This document shows positions 46,790-56,960 of a DNA stretch of 64,000 nt, one piece after another (the stretch's first letter is position 1; each line of letters starts with the position of its first letter). The position numbers and the translations under genes were made by a program. A model generated the notes under the pieces. The model saw only the letters and a program-made list of their open reading frames with translations, was not told where the DNA came from and searched no databases. The stretch spans positions 58,501 to 122,500 of the forward strand of contig JAJOZX010002359.1 of assembly GCA_023014485.1 (NCBI GenBank), written 5' to 3'. This stretch comes from Bathynomus jamesi (taxonomy: Eukaryota > Arthropoda > Malacostraca > Isopoda > Cirolanidae).

Positions 46790-46995
46790 TGTACATTAAT
46801 GCGCTTTTTCTTATCCACAGTTTGAATTTTATGAGCGAGCGCTCGTATTATGTTCTTGTAACGAGGTAAGCGATCCTTCTGAGAGGGTTTCATTGGCACA
46901 TTACATTTTATAACATTAAGAGAGATTTCACAGATGCATTTTAAAAAGTCAAAGTCGATATTTTTAACAAACATCTGTTGCAGTACCCGGGCCAA
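46790..46995 (-). pseudogene. Small Polinton ORF, N-terminal part, split by element E
   Basis: Starts 'MARVLQQMF' at 46995 and reads 'LPRYKNIIRALAHK', 'DKKKRINVQ' to the TGTACA site. The remaining codons ('RGGSFLPILF', hydrophobic end 'VPLLTRLI' then stop) lie at 43611-43670 beyond element E. About 91 codons in total. Polintons commonly have a small protein with a central Lys-rich 'YK..IR.LA' block and a Gly-Gly hydrophobic tail at this place between ATPase and the conserved protein; role unknown, perhaps a virion component. Confidence 0.75.
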
Positions 46996-47042
46996 TCGTT
47001 AATAGATTTTTATTAACTCACGATATGTCTTCAACCTATTTG

Positions 47043-47681
47043 TCATTCTGGAATATACACCGTTTCAGGCTCGCTTGCGAATATATTCGTTCTTAGAAGC
47101 ACCCTAAACGTGTTTCGCGGTTGAAGGTCACAAAGCAAATATCCATAACACTGGTTTGTGGCCTCTTTATAAACCTCCAGAAACTCCTTACGCTGATTCG
47201 CGAACATTTGATTGGCTAATACCCAAATTTGTGATACATCTCTACGTTGCGAGAATAAGACTAGATATTGTGTATTTAGCGACACATCGCGCATATATCT
47301 ATTTTTGAAAAATAGATTCTGATTGATGAAGAACACGCTTACGTTAAGATGGTGGGAGAATACTGTAAATGTCTCGGCAAACGTTTTATCCATCTCCAAC
47401 ATGAGATCGTCAATTACAATGACTGCATGTTCATTTCCCTTTAACGAATTAACGTCAAATTCACCTTTGTGGAACAAAATATCATCTTCGTACTCGTTGA
47501 ACACTGATTGATACGTCGAATAGCACCATATAACTTTATGCACAAATTTTGAGAACATCTCTCCCTTTCCTTTAATGATTTTAAGCATAAACACAATTTT
47601 ACCACATCCTGTAGGGCCAGATATAATACATGTGGATGGGCTCGTGAACCAGAGTTTTTCTACAGAATCCATTTCTAACAC
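47043..47681 (-). CDS. Polinton A32-like packaging ATPase
   Basis: 212 codons, uninterrupted. Residues about 20-27 are Walker A 'GPTGCGKI', in which Ile replaces the usual Ser/Thr after the catalytic Lys. 'HAVIVIDDLML' (about 85-95) is Walker B. 'VFFINQNLFFKNRYMRDVSLNTQYLVLF' in part is the sensor-like region, and the end has 'LRTNIF', typical of the family. Relatives drive DNA packaging into capsids. The Ile change may abolish nucleotide binding in this copy. It starts 84 bp from, and divergent to, the polymerase reading frame. Confidence 0.85.
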   Translation of the reverse strand: MLEMDSVEKLWFTSPSTCIISGPTGCGKIVFMLKIIKGKGEMFSKFVHKVIWCYSTYQSVFNEYEDDILFHKGEFDVNSLKGNEHAVIVIDDLMLEMDKTFAETFTVFSHHLNVSVFFINQNLFFKNRYMRDVSLNTQYLVLFSQRRDVSQIWVLANQMFANQRKEFLEVYKEATNQCYGYLLCDLQPRNTFRVLLRTNIFASEPETVYIPE

Positions 47682-47764
47682 GTCACACTCCTAATTGGGT
47701 CATTTACAAAATAATAATAAATATTTAGGTGATGACCCTTATATTCTGTTTTCTTCTTCCACAG

Positions 47765-50700
47765 AACCGTGAGTGACGACGATGTACAGCACCCCATCAT
47801 CGATATTACAGACGAGCACGTTGACCGTGCAGCTACAGATTCCATCCCCGCTGACGAATCCTCACCAGCGATACCTGTAGTACGCGCCAGTTCAAAGCGG
47901 AGGCATGATGAAGAGCCCACCACGTCAGTTATAAAGCGCGCCAGGGTTAAGCCGGTTGTTCGACTACCAGTAATAGAGCCCCCAACCTTCTACTTCTTAC
48001 GACACAACCCCCACAATAGTACCTTCCTCAAATATACCCCTTATTCAATTCCGGTACATCCTCCACAGCAGCGTCTCATTCTGTTGAGGATGGCATAACA
48101 TTCGAGTTGGTGCGCACCGCTACCCCCACTCTGGCCTTGACTAGAAATCGGTATATAGTCAGGGTTGATCCTAAATCTATGTATAGCAATGGTGTTGAAC
48201 ACGAACTACGGCGCATAGTTGAACGTATTGTAGAGTTTGCCTTTCAGAACCGCGACGAACGTGAAGTCAGGACGAGGTTGTCCTTCGGATTCGGGTCAGA
48301 TGACGGAGATGTAGATGATTTTTGGGTAGTAATACCGTTCAGACGTTTGGCAGCTGAAGATATAGAGTATATATTAGGTCGTATAATGCAGGCCTCTCAA
48401 AGTAGTATAGCCTTCAATATGGACGACTTCAAGGTAAATATTGAACGTGTATTCCGTGTTGCGGGTCATAGCGCCACACCTTATACTCTTAAAATTCTCA
48501 TGCTATTTATAGACGGCATATAAACGTCGATCGTGGCTGCGGCTTTATAGCAGTAGTCTTAGCTCGGATGTTTAATGTACTAAATACACGGGCCCAAAAA
48601 ATTTGGATGCCTACGGTAGTGGAGCGTGCCTGTAAACTAGCTTTAGACTGTAAACTTGAGTTTGACTGTGATATGGGTCCTGAAGAGCTGAGAAGGCTAG
48701 AACAGGAAATGAACGTTCGTATAGTTGTATTTGGACTGGATAATCGTCGTAGAACTGTGTGTTTTTAAAAGCTGTGTGAGGGATCTTACAAGACCCCCTA
48801 CTTATTTTAGGACTGCCAGGAACAATGTATCTCCCCATCCGTAATATAAGGGGTCTTTACGCGAGTTATGATAAAAGTCGAAAATATGGACAACATCATG
48901 ATTTGTGTAAGGGGTGTATCGAGTTTGCAGATGATATAGTGAAACATTGTAAAATTGCCACATGGTATGTGAACAGTGTAAAAGCTCTAAATGTGAAAGC
49001 CGTGTAGTTGAAGCTGAGAAGAGGGAGTGTGATGTGTGTAGACGCACATTTTTCAATAATAACTGTTTTGAGCTCCATAAACCAATTAGCACATGCAGGA
49101 AAATGAGAATCTGTGAATGTGGTATGTTTCACATGATCAATAATTTGGGAAAATTCACGCATAAATGTGATGAAATTCACTGTTCAACATGCCATGAGAA
49201 ATATAAGGCGGGTGGAGTAAAGCATGTATGTTATATGAAAGACGCTAAGCCTAAAAACCACCCGTGTATAACTGTGTACTACGATATAGAAACATACACG
49301 AACGCTGAAACCAAAGAGGTTATTCCACATTTACTTATAAGCCAGACTATCTGTGATGAGTGTATGGCGATCGAGTGTGATGAATGTCACAAATGTGGAA
49401 AACGGACAAACGTTTCTAAAACGCATGCCCACGATAGCCCTGTGAAAATCTTTGTGCCCTATATTGTCATGTTAGCGGACAAATTAAAAAAAATGACCGT
49501 ATATTCTTGTCCATAACGGGGCGAAATTTGACACACAGTTCCTTTATAAGGAGTTCCTTGAGCACGAATCATCTGAGATATTTACAGGTGATCCCTTGAA
49601 AAGAGGCAACAAACTAATACAGATGCAATTAAGAGGTAATGTACAGTTTAAAGACACTTTATTATTCACACCTTGTAAATTAGAAAAGCTACCCAAGGTG
49701 ATGGGCGTAGCCACTGAAGTTTCAAAAGGATATTTCCCTTACACATTCCTCACTAGCGAAACTTTAAATTACGTAGGGCTACCTCCACCCAAACCTTACT
49801 TTAACTATGAATGTATGAGTACAGATGAACGTGAAGATTTTGACCGATACTACAACAGTTTTAATGAGTGTAATCCTTATAATATAGCTGATGAATTATG
49901 AGCGTTATTGCATGAATGATGTGCGGGTGCTTAGAGTATGTTTCCACGCCTTTAGAAGGATGTACATTAGGGTTATGACATTTTTATAACCTCATGTTCC
50001 TGTATCATAAATCGATGAACGTTTGCCCCATGACAATGAGAATAACAGTTTGTTCGATATATTTTGAAAAAACTTCACCCCAAAATGAAAAAGAAAATAT
50101 TAATAAAATAATAAATAGAAATTTGCATGTTTATTTCACAATTATTATACATAAACATATATTATATTATTATACAACATTATACCTATACAATACATAT
50201 TAATTATACAAATACAATATTATACATTTACTCTATTATTGTTTTAATTGTTTTACTTATTGCTTAAAATAAACCTGTGATTAAGGTTGTCTTTATTTTT
50301 ACAGTTTACGTAAAGTTCTTGCATCACCTTAATGGCACGTTCCGCACATTGGTTGCTCCTTGGTATAGCTATTGCAGATGGGTCTCTGTTCCAGTGATTT
50401 TCCAGAGTATTTAGTGCTTTTCGGTATATTCCGGAATATTCAAGAAAATACTAGGTAACCAATCTAGAATGGTGCAATGCAGCTGTCTCGAATATACTAA
50501 TATACTATATTTGCTTTCGGGGTGACATTTATTTTTAATTCTGAAGAAATAGGCCCTTTTTTATTGTTTTCAAGCAAAAGTTCATCGATTGATGATACAG
50601 GAAACAATATTTATGACAAAAACGTAAAAAGTCATAACCCTAATGTACATATGTCGTTTCAAATGCGATCCGTTGCAAGTCGCAACCACCATCGACTCAT

Positions 50701-52538
50701 TATGTTTTACGGTGTTCAAGAATAAGTTCATGCCTAAAGATACCTTAGCCGTTATCCACAGAAACAACCCCCGCAGTTATGAGTACAAGGCTATTTACTG
50801 GCTCATACACCTACAGCAGCAGACAGGTGTATACATAGGGCATGCCCGCAACACTGGTGAAGTACCCATTAAGGTTAATGGTCGTGTTTTTGGGGTTGAT
50901 GGTCTAAGTGAAAACCGTGCCACTGGTGAGAAGACTGTGTACTCCTTTAACGGTTGCTGGTGGCACGGGTGCCCCCGTCCTGAGTGTGGAATTGTAGGAG
51001 ATATCCACGATAGATCTCCTGCCGACTGTCTTGCGTGGACCCGCACCCGCGATCAACTTTTAGGCTCCCAGTTCACTCACAAAGTCTTGTTGGAGCATGA
51101 GTATGATGCACGGATGGAGGCAGATGGAGAGTACCGTGAAGAAATAAACGTTCAATGGTGCTGCATCCTCTCAAATGCGGTGATAGCTTCTTCGGAGGGC
51201 GGACAAATCCCTTGAAGATATACTTTCTGCCTACGGATGGTGTGAAGCTCCATTACTACGACTTCTGTTCTTTATACCCCTACGTGATGAAGAACAATCC
51301 GTACCCCGTAGGCGCACCTGAAAAAAAGGTGGGTCCCGCTATACCAACCATCGAGGAATTTTCAGCCAACTTGAATGAGCGCTACTTTGGACCCTTTCGT
51401 AGATGTGCTCCCCCCTCGCGATTTATGGATGCCGATCTTACCCGTCGTTATAGATCACAAGCTCATGTTTCCCCTATGCATGAAGTGCGCGGAAGAGAAC
51501 AATGGTGATTGTGACCATACATCCCACCAGCGTAAGATCAGAGGTGTATATACAAGCCCTGAGCTATGGGTATAGAATAATGAAAATACATGAGGTGTGG
51601 ATGTTTCAGAAGCTACCCAACCTTTTCACACCATATATAAACGCTTTTTTGAAGGCTAATGTTAAGGCGTTAGGATATCCGCGAGGGAATGATACCGAAG
51701 ATGAAAAAAACGGCTTATATTCAGCGTTACAGTGACTGTGAAGGTATACAGCTTGACTGTTCCCAAATTGTAAAGAACCCTGGCAAGCGCTTTAGTGCAA
51801 AATTGTGCCTAAACAGTCTTTGGGGAAAATTTGCACAGAATACTCGCAGAGGGAACGTTCATTTGGCACAAAGTTATAGTGAAGTTTGAGATTATGCCAA
51901 TGCTCCCGATAAAGAAGTCATGGAGATTGTGAATGTAGGTAATACTTACATAATAAACTACAACAATAACGAATTGGCCACAGATACCTCACGAGTTACA
52001 AACATACCTGTAGCCGCTTCACAACAGCCTACGCACGCATCAAACTTTGGGGCCTATTGCATTCTCTTGGGTGGAGGGTTTTGTACGCTGACACAGATTG
52101 CGTGATATTCACAGCGAGGGAAGGTGAATATATGCCCGCTATTGGGGAGTTCCTCGGAGAAATAACTGACGAGATTAAGGATGAGTATGGAGACATCGCA
52201 TACGTAGACTTGTTTGTGTCAACAGGGCCAAAAACCGATGGGGTACGGCTGAGGGTGGGGGATGATACGAAGTATATCGTGAAGGCTAAGGGTATCACGC
52301 TTAACCAGGCGAATCGGCGGGTCGTTAACTTTGATTCGTTGAGGGAATTAGTGTGCGTGGAAGATGAGGATGACCAGGTGGTATTCCAACTGACTGTAGG
52401 TACCACAATTTTCGGGCACAGAAGCTGGGGAGCGTGAAGGAACTTAGGGGTACAAGGGTGTGCCGTAACACCTATAGGAAACGTTACCAGGTGCCTGGAA
52501 CCTATGACACCGTACCCTTTGGATACCATAATCTTTGA
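47765..52538 (+). pseudogene. Polinton protein-primed DNA polymerase B, frameshifted and split by a MITE
   Basis: Starts at the acceptor CCACAG/47765 with no ATG of its own. Order: disordered N-terminus (47765-48040); conserved N-terminal domain (about 48105-48515, 'RIVERIVEFAFQ', 'VIPFRRLAAEDI'); a low-conservation region; a Cys-rich zinc-binding region (48960-49240). Exonuclease motifs follow: 'YYDIETY' (Exo I, 49278), 'NGAKFD' (Exo II, 49520) and 'YCMNDVRVL' (Exo III, 49905). After the MITE come 'YDFCSLYP' (motif A, 51260), 'KLCLNSLWGKF' (motif B, 51800), 'YADTD' (motif C, 52083) and 'KAKGITL' (52290). The C-terminus 'VPFGYHNL' ends at 52538. At least six frame changes make it inactive. 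Confidence 0.88.
49968..50642. mobile_element. Non-autonomous TIR element (675 bp) in polymerase gene
   Basis: Ends TAGGGTTATGAC and complement, flanked by ATGTACAT at 49960-49967 and 50643-50650. Removing it with one ATGTACAT restores the polymerase frame ('FRRMYICRF'). The interior is very AT-rich without a gene. The target contains TGTACA, as does that of element E, but the terminal sequences differ. Confidence 0.85.
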
Positions 52539-52656
52539 TATGTCTATTGTTAACTTATTTATTACAGATATTTGTAAATATATACACACCTTGAATATTT
52601 CGTTCATTAAATAAATCGTGTTTCAATTAGCGTTTCACTTTCTCCTTTGCGTACGT

Positions 52657-52695
<39 letters not shown>

Positions 52696-52900
52696 AGTAA
52701 AAAGCTAAGCCCCGACCACTGTAAGACCGGCAACGTGAGTCCTGCAGCTACCTGAGCATGCCTCTATCCCTGCGTGCTCAGTTGACCTCTGCATACCCTT
52801 GAGCTCAGACTTTTATTCTCCCTCGTAGAAGAAAAATAGTAACGGCTACCTTTAATATTGCGTGTTCAACATTTATGAAATTGTATTCGGCAAAGTGCCA
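52539..52900. other. Spacer with (GT)n
   Basis: Region between polymerase and the next ORF; a (GT)n run of about 34 bp lies at 52661-52694 following 'gtacgtac'. Nothing else seen. Confidence 0.6.
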
Positions 52901-52902
52901 AG

Positions 52903-53160
52903 ATGTGGTGGATACTGAAAACTCCAGATTCACCCTCCTTTGCCACTTTTAAGGCTACATTGAGCCGTGCGAAGGACCAAGATGTTCAAATACTCTACGG
53001 GTATTCTGGCGAAGGCATTGTAGTATTTCGTAGTACAGACGATGTATTGAAGTATGTTATAGACCTATCCTTTCTAAAGGGTCACATATACCGCAAAGTA
53101 GAAGGAACACGTTCAGAAGATAAGCAACGGTTATGGATAGTGAGTTTTGTTGATGAGTGA
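52903..53160 (+). CDS. Unnamed Polinton right-end ORF (85 codons)
   Basis: Starts 'MWWILKTPDSPSF' at 52903, or earlier at the upstream in-frame 'MKLYSAKCQD'-type reading from 52874. It contains 'DVQILYGYSGEGIVVFRS' in part and 'KYVIDLSFLKGHIYRK', a regular alternation of strands and charged turns suggesting a small folded alpha/beta protein. Same strand as polymerase, in the usual place for Polinton accessory genes. Not recognised. Confidence 0.5.
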   Translation: MWWILKTPDSPSFATFKATLSRAKDQDVQILYGYSGEGIVVFRSTDDVLKYVIDLSFLKGHIYRKVEGTRSEDKQRLWIVSFVDE

Positions 53161-53516
53161 TGTGACAAGCGATATTATGTCATGTTACACCATACCGACT
53201 ACTCGTACCCTACGGTTGAGAATGTAAATCTTGTCATCATGGAGAATCTTAAGTTTTTTTACCACTATATTAATATATATCATGATGAGAATTGTAGTGA
53301 GGTTGTGGTAATTGGCTGTGTGAGTTTTTAACAGACTTTAGAGACGAGTAGAGCTTGTTAAATAAAATTACAAATATGGACATATGTTTCTCTCAAATAG
53401 TGCGCCGGATTGTGAAGCTGTTTAGTTTGTGGAAATGAACGTCTGGTGAGTGATAAAACATTAAAGTTGATATTGTTTCATGTAGTGGAAAATTCTGTTT
53501 GTCCAAGAGCATAAGT

Positions 53517-53686
53517 GTTCGAACAAGCCTGTACACACTTTAACAGTGTGACTCGCTCCCCCCAGCGAGCCGCCCACCCGTGAACCTCACGAAACAGACG
53601 AGTTCGAACAAGCCCGTACACGTTTCATCAGCGTGACTGACCCCGCCCTTCTAGCCGATCCGTCCACCTGTGGCTCATAGTCATCT
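53517..53686 (+). repeat. Two imperfect 85-bp direct repeats, possibly former coding sequence
   Basis: Units at 53517 and 53602 share 'gttcgaacaagcc', 'gtacac', 'cagcgtgact' and 'ccacc'. In one frame both translate similarly ('FEQACTHFNSVT' and 'FEQARTRFISVT'), suggesting a duplicated peptide repeat in a decayed gene. The first unit meets a stop at its end. Confidence 0.55.
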
Positions 53687-53718
53687 CAGAGCTTGAACCG
53701 AGTGGACGTGCGAATACG

Positions 53719-54439
53719 ATGGAACTTCCTTTGAGAAGCATTCTCAACGCCTCGTACGATGTCTCCGTGCCGAAGTCATTGCGCCTGTTCAGGCGTGAAA
53801 CCGGCACCATTAACTATGTACTTGAAACGATTTGCAGGCAAGCAAGCAAACGTAATGTTATTTATTTAAGTGTTGAGATGAATATTCTTCGTGATAGTTG
53901 TGAAGTGGGGAGAGGACCGTTATAAAATACCTGCAGGTGTAGGTACAAGAAGAGAGCAGATTAGTGACGACCCCTCATATGCCGTTGTTTGCACGTTGTG
54001 TATAAATAACGAACAGTCATGCATTGATATACGACTGATGTGGAAGAACGCATCTGATAATAACGTTCTTGTCTCTACGCGAAACGGTTTCATCCTCGAC
54101 AGAATGTTCGAAATGGTCGGATTTCGTAAGCTGAAGCATATATTAGACGCTCGTGTTACCGATATGATTTATTTTGACACGGTTCTTGAATACGCATACA
54201 CCGCTCTGCTCGACGGATTTATCGAATGTAGGAATGAACAAGGCGAGAATGGTCTAGAGCTGGATGCATATTTAAAAAGTTTAGATTCTTCGAAATATCC
54301 TGAACTCTGGTACAAAGCACTTGAGCGGTACAGGGCTGAGCTCACCTACACTGTTCACCCTGAAGAGCTGTACCTCTATAAAATGAATAGCTGTCGTTAC
54401 GACTTGGAAGATTATTTCAATTGCCGCTATGCAGAGTGA
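53719..54439 (+). CDS. Unnamed Polinton right-end protein, one frame change
   Basis: The first frame, 53719-53890, opens 'MELPLRSILNASYDV' with 'SVPKSLRLFRRETGTINYVLE'-like helices. The second, 53891-54439, has 182 codons ('VVKWGEDRYKIPAG', 'IDIRLMWKNASDN', 'YLKSLDSSKYPELWYKALERY' in part) and stops at 54439. The two probably make one protein of about 240 codons with a frameshift near 53895. It overlaps the next ORF by 11 bp, as in a compact viral-type operon. Family not recognised. Confidence 0.5.
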
Positions 54440-54788
54440 AGAAGATTTCACGATTGAAAAGCTCGGGACGGTAAGAAAAAACCCTCGATTGCAAATGCTT
54501 GTTTATAAACTTGTATTTAATAATGATGTTGTGGTTAACGATGACCTCTTTGTGCGTGCTTTCGATTGTATTCTAGCAGTGTTTAAAGATAACTTGCCAA
54601 CCGGATGTAAAGTTGGCACAAAAATAGTATTGAATGATATGAAAGCCATTTATATCGAGTATTGGCATCCGTATCAGTTAAACGGTGAAGTGTTGCTTGG
54701 ACGGTTTTATCACGTAGTACAAAGTAATATCGATGTGGATGTAGACTTTATTACGTGTGAGTTTAGCGTTTTGCACCGTAAAACATAA
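54429..54788 (+). CDS. Unnamed Polinton ORF resembling the polymerase N-terminal domain
   Basis: 119 codons, intact. Its pattern 'AFDCILAVFK', 'VGTKIVLNDMKAIYIEY', 'HPYQLNGEVLLGRFYHVVQSNIDVDVDF' (in parts) parallels the polymerase N-terminal domain at 48220-48480 ('FAFQNRD', 'VIPFRRLAAEDIEYILGRI', 'ASQSSIAFNMDDF'): a helix, two strands, a Pro/Arg turn, a helix ending QS(N/S), then acidic residues. This suggests a duplicated, free-standing copy of that domain. It is the last recognisable Polinton gene. Function unknown. Confidence 0.5.
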   Translation: MQSEEDFTIEKLGTVRKNPRLQMLVYKLVFNNDVVVNDDLFVRAFDCILAVFKDNLPTGCKVGTKIVLNDMKAIYIEYWHPYQLNGEVLLGRFYHVVQSNIDVDVDFITCEFSVLHRKT

Positions 54789-54824
54789 AGGATGTATATT
54801 TAATTATTTAATTGTATATATATA

Positions 54825-55720
54825 CAGGGCGTCCCAAAAAAATGTATACACACTTTAAATACTTATAAAGGCAGTGTTTATTAAAATACATTTCATTTTC
54901 AAAATGTAATAGAATCTACAGACATTATTTAATTGTTTTGTCAACGCCTGTTTTCAAACTGACGTCCGTTCTGGTCCAGGCACTGCTGATAACGCGAAGC
55001 AATGGAATCGCAAACATCACGAAACATTTCGTTTGGTATTTGTGTGCATTCTCGTTCAATGGCTGCTCTCAATTCAGCGACTATTGCAGGTTTTATAGCG
55101 TAGACTTTGTCTTTTAAGTATCCCCATAAAAAAAAGTCTAGTGGTGTGAGGTCTGGTGAACGCGGAGGGTATTCTACGAAACCCCTTCGTCCAATCCACA
55201 TCGTGCCAAGTACCACTCGCAATACTCCACTCTTCGGTCCGGATCATCTTCATTAATAGCATGGACTAATCTTGGAATGTAACTTTTCCATTGACAGCGC
55301 TTCAAAATGCGTTGGACAGACGATTCTGAAATTCCTACCTCACGACTCGCTTGCCGCACAGATTTTCTTGGACTTTGGTGATACGTTTCCAGTACTCTTT
55401 CTTGCTTTGTGGGCTTGTCGATGTCCGTGGTCTTCCGGAACGCTTCTTGTGGACATTCTGAACAGTTCCATCGGCTTCAAACTTATCTCTAATTCGAGTG
55501 ATGGTAAGTCGCGTTGGTGGATCTGTTTGAAACTCCCTCCTAAACTGTCTTTGCACTTCAACTGCGTTTTCACACTTCCAGTAGCATTTTAGAATGAATT
55601 TCCTTTGTTCAAAGCTTAGTCTGACTGCTATTATTAATTCTAATGGGTTTAACTTGGAAAGAAAGAAACATCAATTGAGCTATCAGCTGTTAAAGTGTGT
55701 ATACATTTTTTTGGGACGCC

Positions 55721-55723
<3 letters not shown>
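54825..55723 (-). mobile_element. Internally deleted mariner-like element, copy 2 (899 bp)
   Basis: Same TIRs, length and internal deletion as 6684-7580, here on the minus strand; TA flanks. The N-terminal part reads 55590-55180 and the C-terminal catalytic block 'SPDLTPLDFFLWG' 55160-55120. The join reads '[12 protein letters not shown]' here against '[14 protein letters not shown]' in copy 1, so only two codons differ at the breakpoint. Confidence 0.88.
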
Positions 55724-55790
<67 letters not shown>

Positions 55791-55889
55791 TGTACTAATA
55801 TGCAATTGATTATACGTTTCGTGTATTACTATTTTTAATTATTTAATATAACCAGTAGAACATAAAGGATATATATTTATTTATTTAAT

Positions 55890-55954
<65 letters not shown>

Positions 55955-56465
55955 CCTGCACTAATATGCATTTGATTATACGTTTCGTATATTATTATTT
56001 TCATTATATTTAATTATTTAATATAACTGTAAATATTTTTCCAATACTAACATATTGATAATAGAACGTTTTGTATTTTTTTGATTATATATTTAATTAT
56101 TTAATATAACTGTATATATTTTTCCTGTACTAATATATTGATAATACAACGTTTTGTATATTTTTGAATATATATTTCCCGTTCGTGATGCTATTTTTAT
56201 TTTTTTATCATATATATATTCCATTGTATATTTATTATATATTCATCGTCCGTATGCTATTATTATTATTTTTGAACATACATATATATATATATATATA
56301 TTCCATTGTATATTTATTTTCTATATATTTCCATTAATTCGCCTAAATAAACAGAATGATGTAATGGTGTTTTATTTAATCATTTTTGTTTGTACACGGT
56401 ATTTAATTATATCAATTGGCTGGTTTCTAAATCGGATTTGTAAACCAGAATATGCATTTATTATA
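55724..56465. repeat. (AT)n arrays and degenerate tandem repeats
   Basis: Pure AT at 55724-55788 and 55892-55951. Around them 'cctgtactaatatgca', 'gattatacgtttcgt' and 'taattatttaatataac' recur three to four times (about 55790, 55957, 56050 and 56110), a decayed tandem repeat of about 100-170 bp that also resembles the sequence just before 54825. No gene. Confidence 0.7.
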
Positions 56466-56469
56466 TATT

Positions 56470-56690
56470 AGGTCATCCCATAAGTAATGCGGCATTTTTT
56501 TATTTTTTTTTCCATTTTTATCATTATTTTACGGATAGAAATCAAACAACTCTTTGAAGTTATTTATATTTAAATAAATATTTATTTAAATATAAATAAC
56601 TTCAAAGAGTTGTTTGATTTCTATCCGTAAAATAATGATAAAAATGGAAATTTTTTTTTTTAAGAAGTCGCATTACTTATGGGATGACCT
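56470..56690. mobile_element. Near-perfect hairpin MITE (221 bp)
   Basis: The ends AGGTCATCCCATAAGTAATGC and the complement close a palindrome whose two 110-bp arms are almost identical ('gatagaaatcaaacaactc', 'ttcaaagag' and complements), with TA at both flanks. The ends resemble mariner-type MITEs. Such a hairpin can form a long double-stranded RNA if transcribed. Confidence 0.85.
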
Positions 56691-56699
56691 AATAAATAG

Positions 56700-56960
56700 C
56701 GCTATCTGACAACTCAACCTTCTAAGTCAAATGGTGGAATATGTCAGAATATATGCTTTAATTAAATGAATAGCCCAAACTGGCAACTAAGCCAGATACG
56801 CCAACTGTCGGATTAAGCCAGAATATATGCTTTAATTAAATAAATAGCGCAAACTGGCAACTCAGCCTTCTAAGCCAACTGGCTGATTAAGCCAGAATAT
56901 ATGCTTTAATTAAATAGTGCAAACTGGCAACTCAGCCTTCTAAGCCAACTGGCTGATTAG
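56700..56960. repeat. Tandem repeats with 'aactggcaactcagcc'
   Basis: Three to four units of about 65-85 bp containing 'atatatgctttaattaaat', 'caaactggcaact', 'ccaactgg' and 'gattaagccag'. Related wording reappears at about 58860-59060. Confidence 0.75.

Larger units (their letters stand above)
26750..54790. mobile_element. Polinton/Maverick element, decayed and internally expanded
   Basis: It carries the hallmark set: protein-primed DNA polymerase B, retroviral-type integrase with chromodomain, A32-like ATPase, adenain-like protease, double-jelly-roll-type capsid protein, penton-like protein and small conserved Polinton proteins. Late genes form one minus-strand block (27960-32837 and 43600-47681) facing the plus-strand polymerase block (47765-54788). 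Removing the tandem expansion (about 10.8 kb), element E (3.1 kb) and smaller insertions leaves roughly 13-14 kb, within the usual Polinton range. Terminal inverted repeats and the 6-bp target duplication were not found, so the limits given are those of recognisable content. Most genes are frameshifted. Confidence 0.85.
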
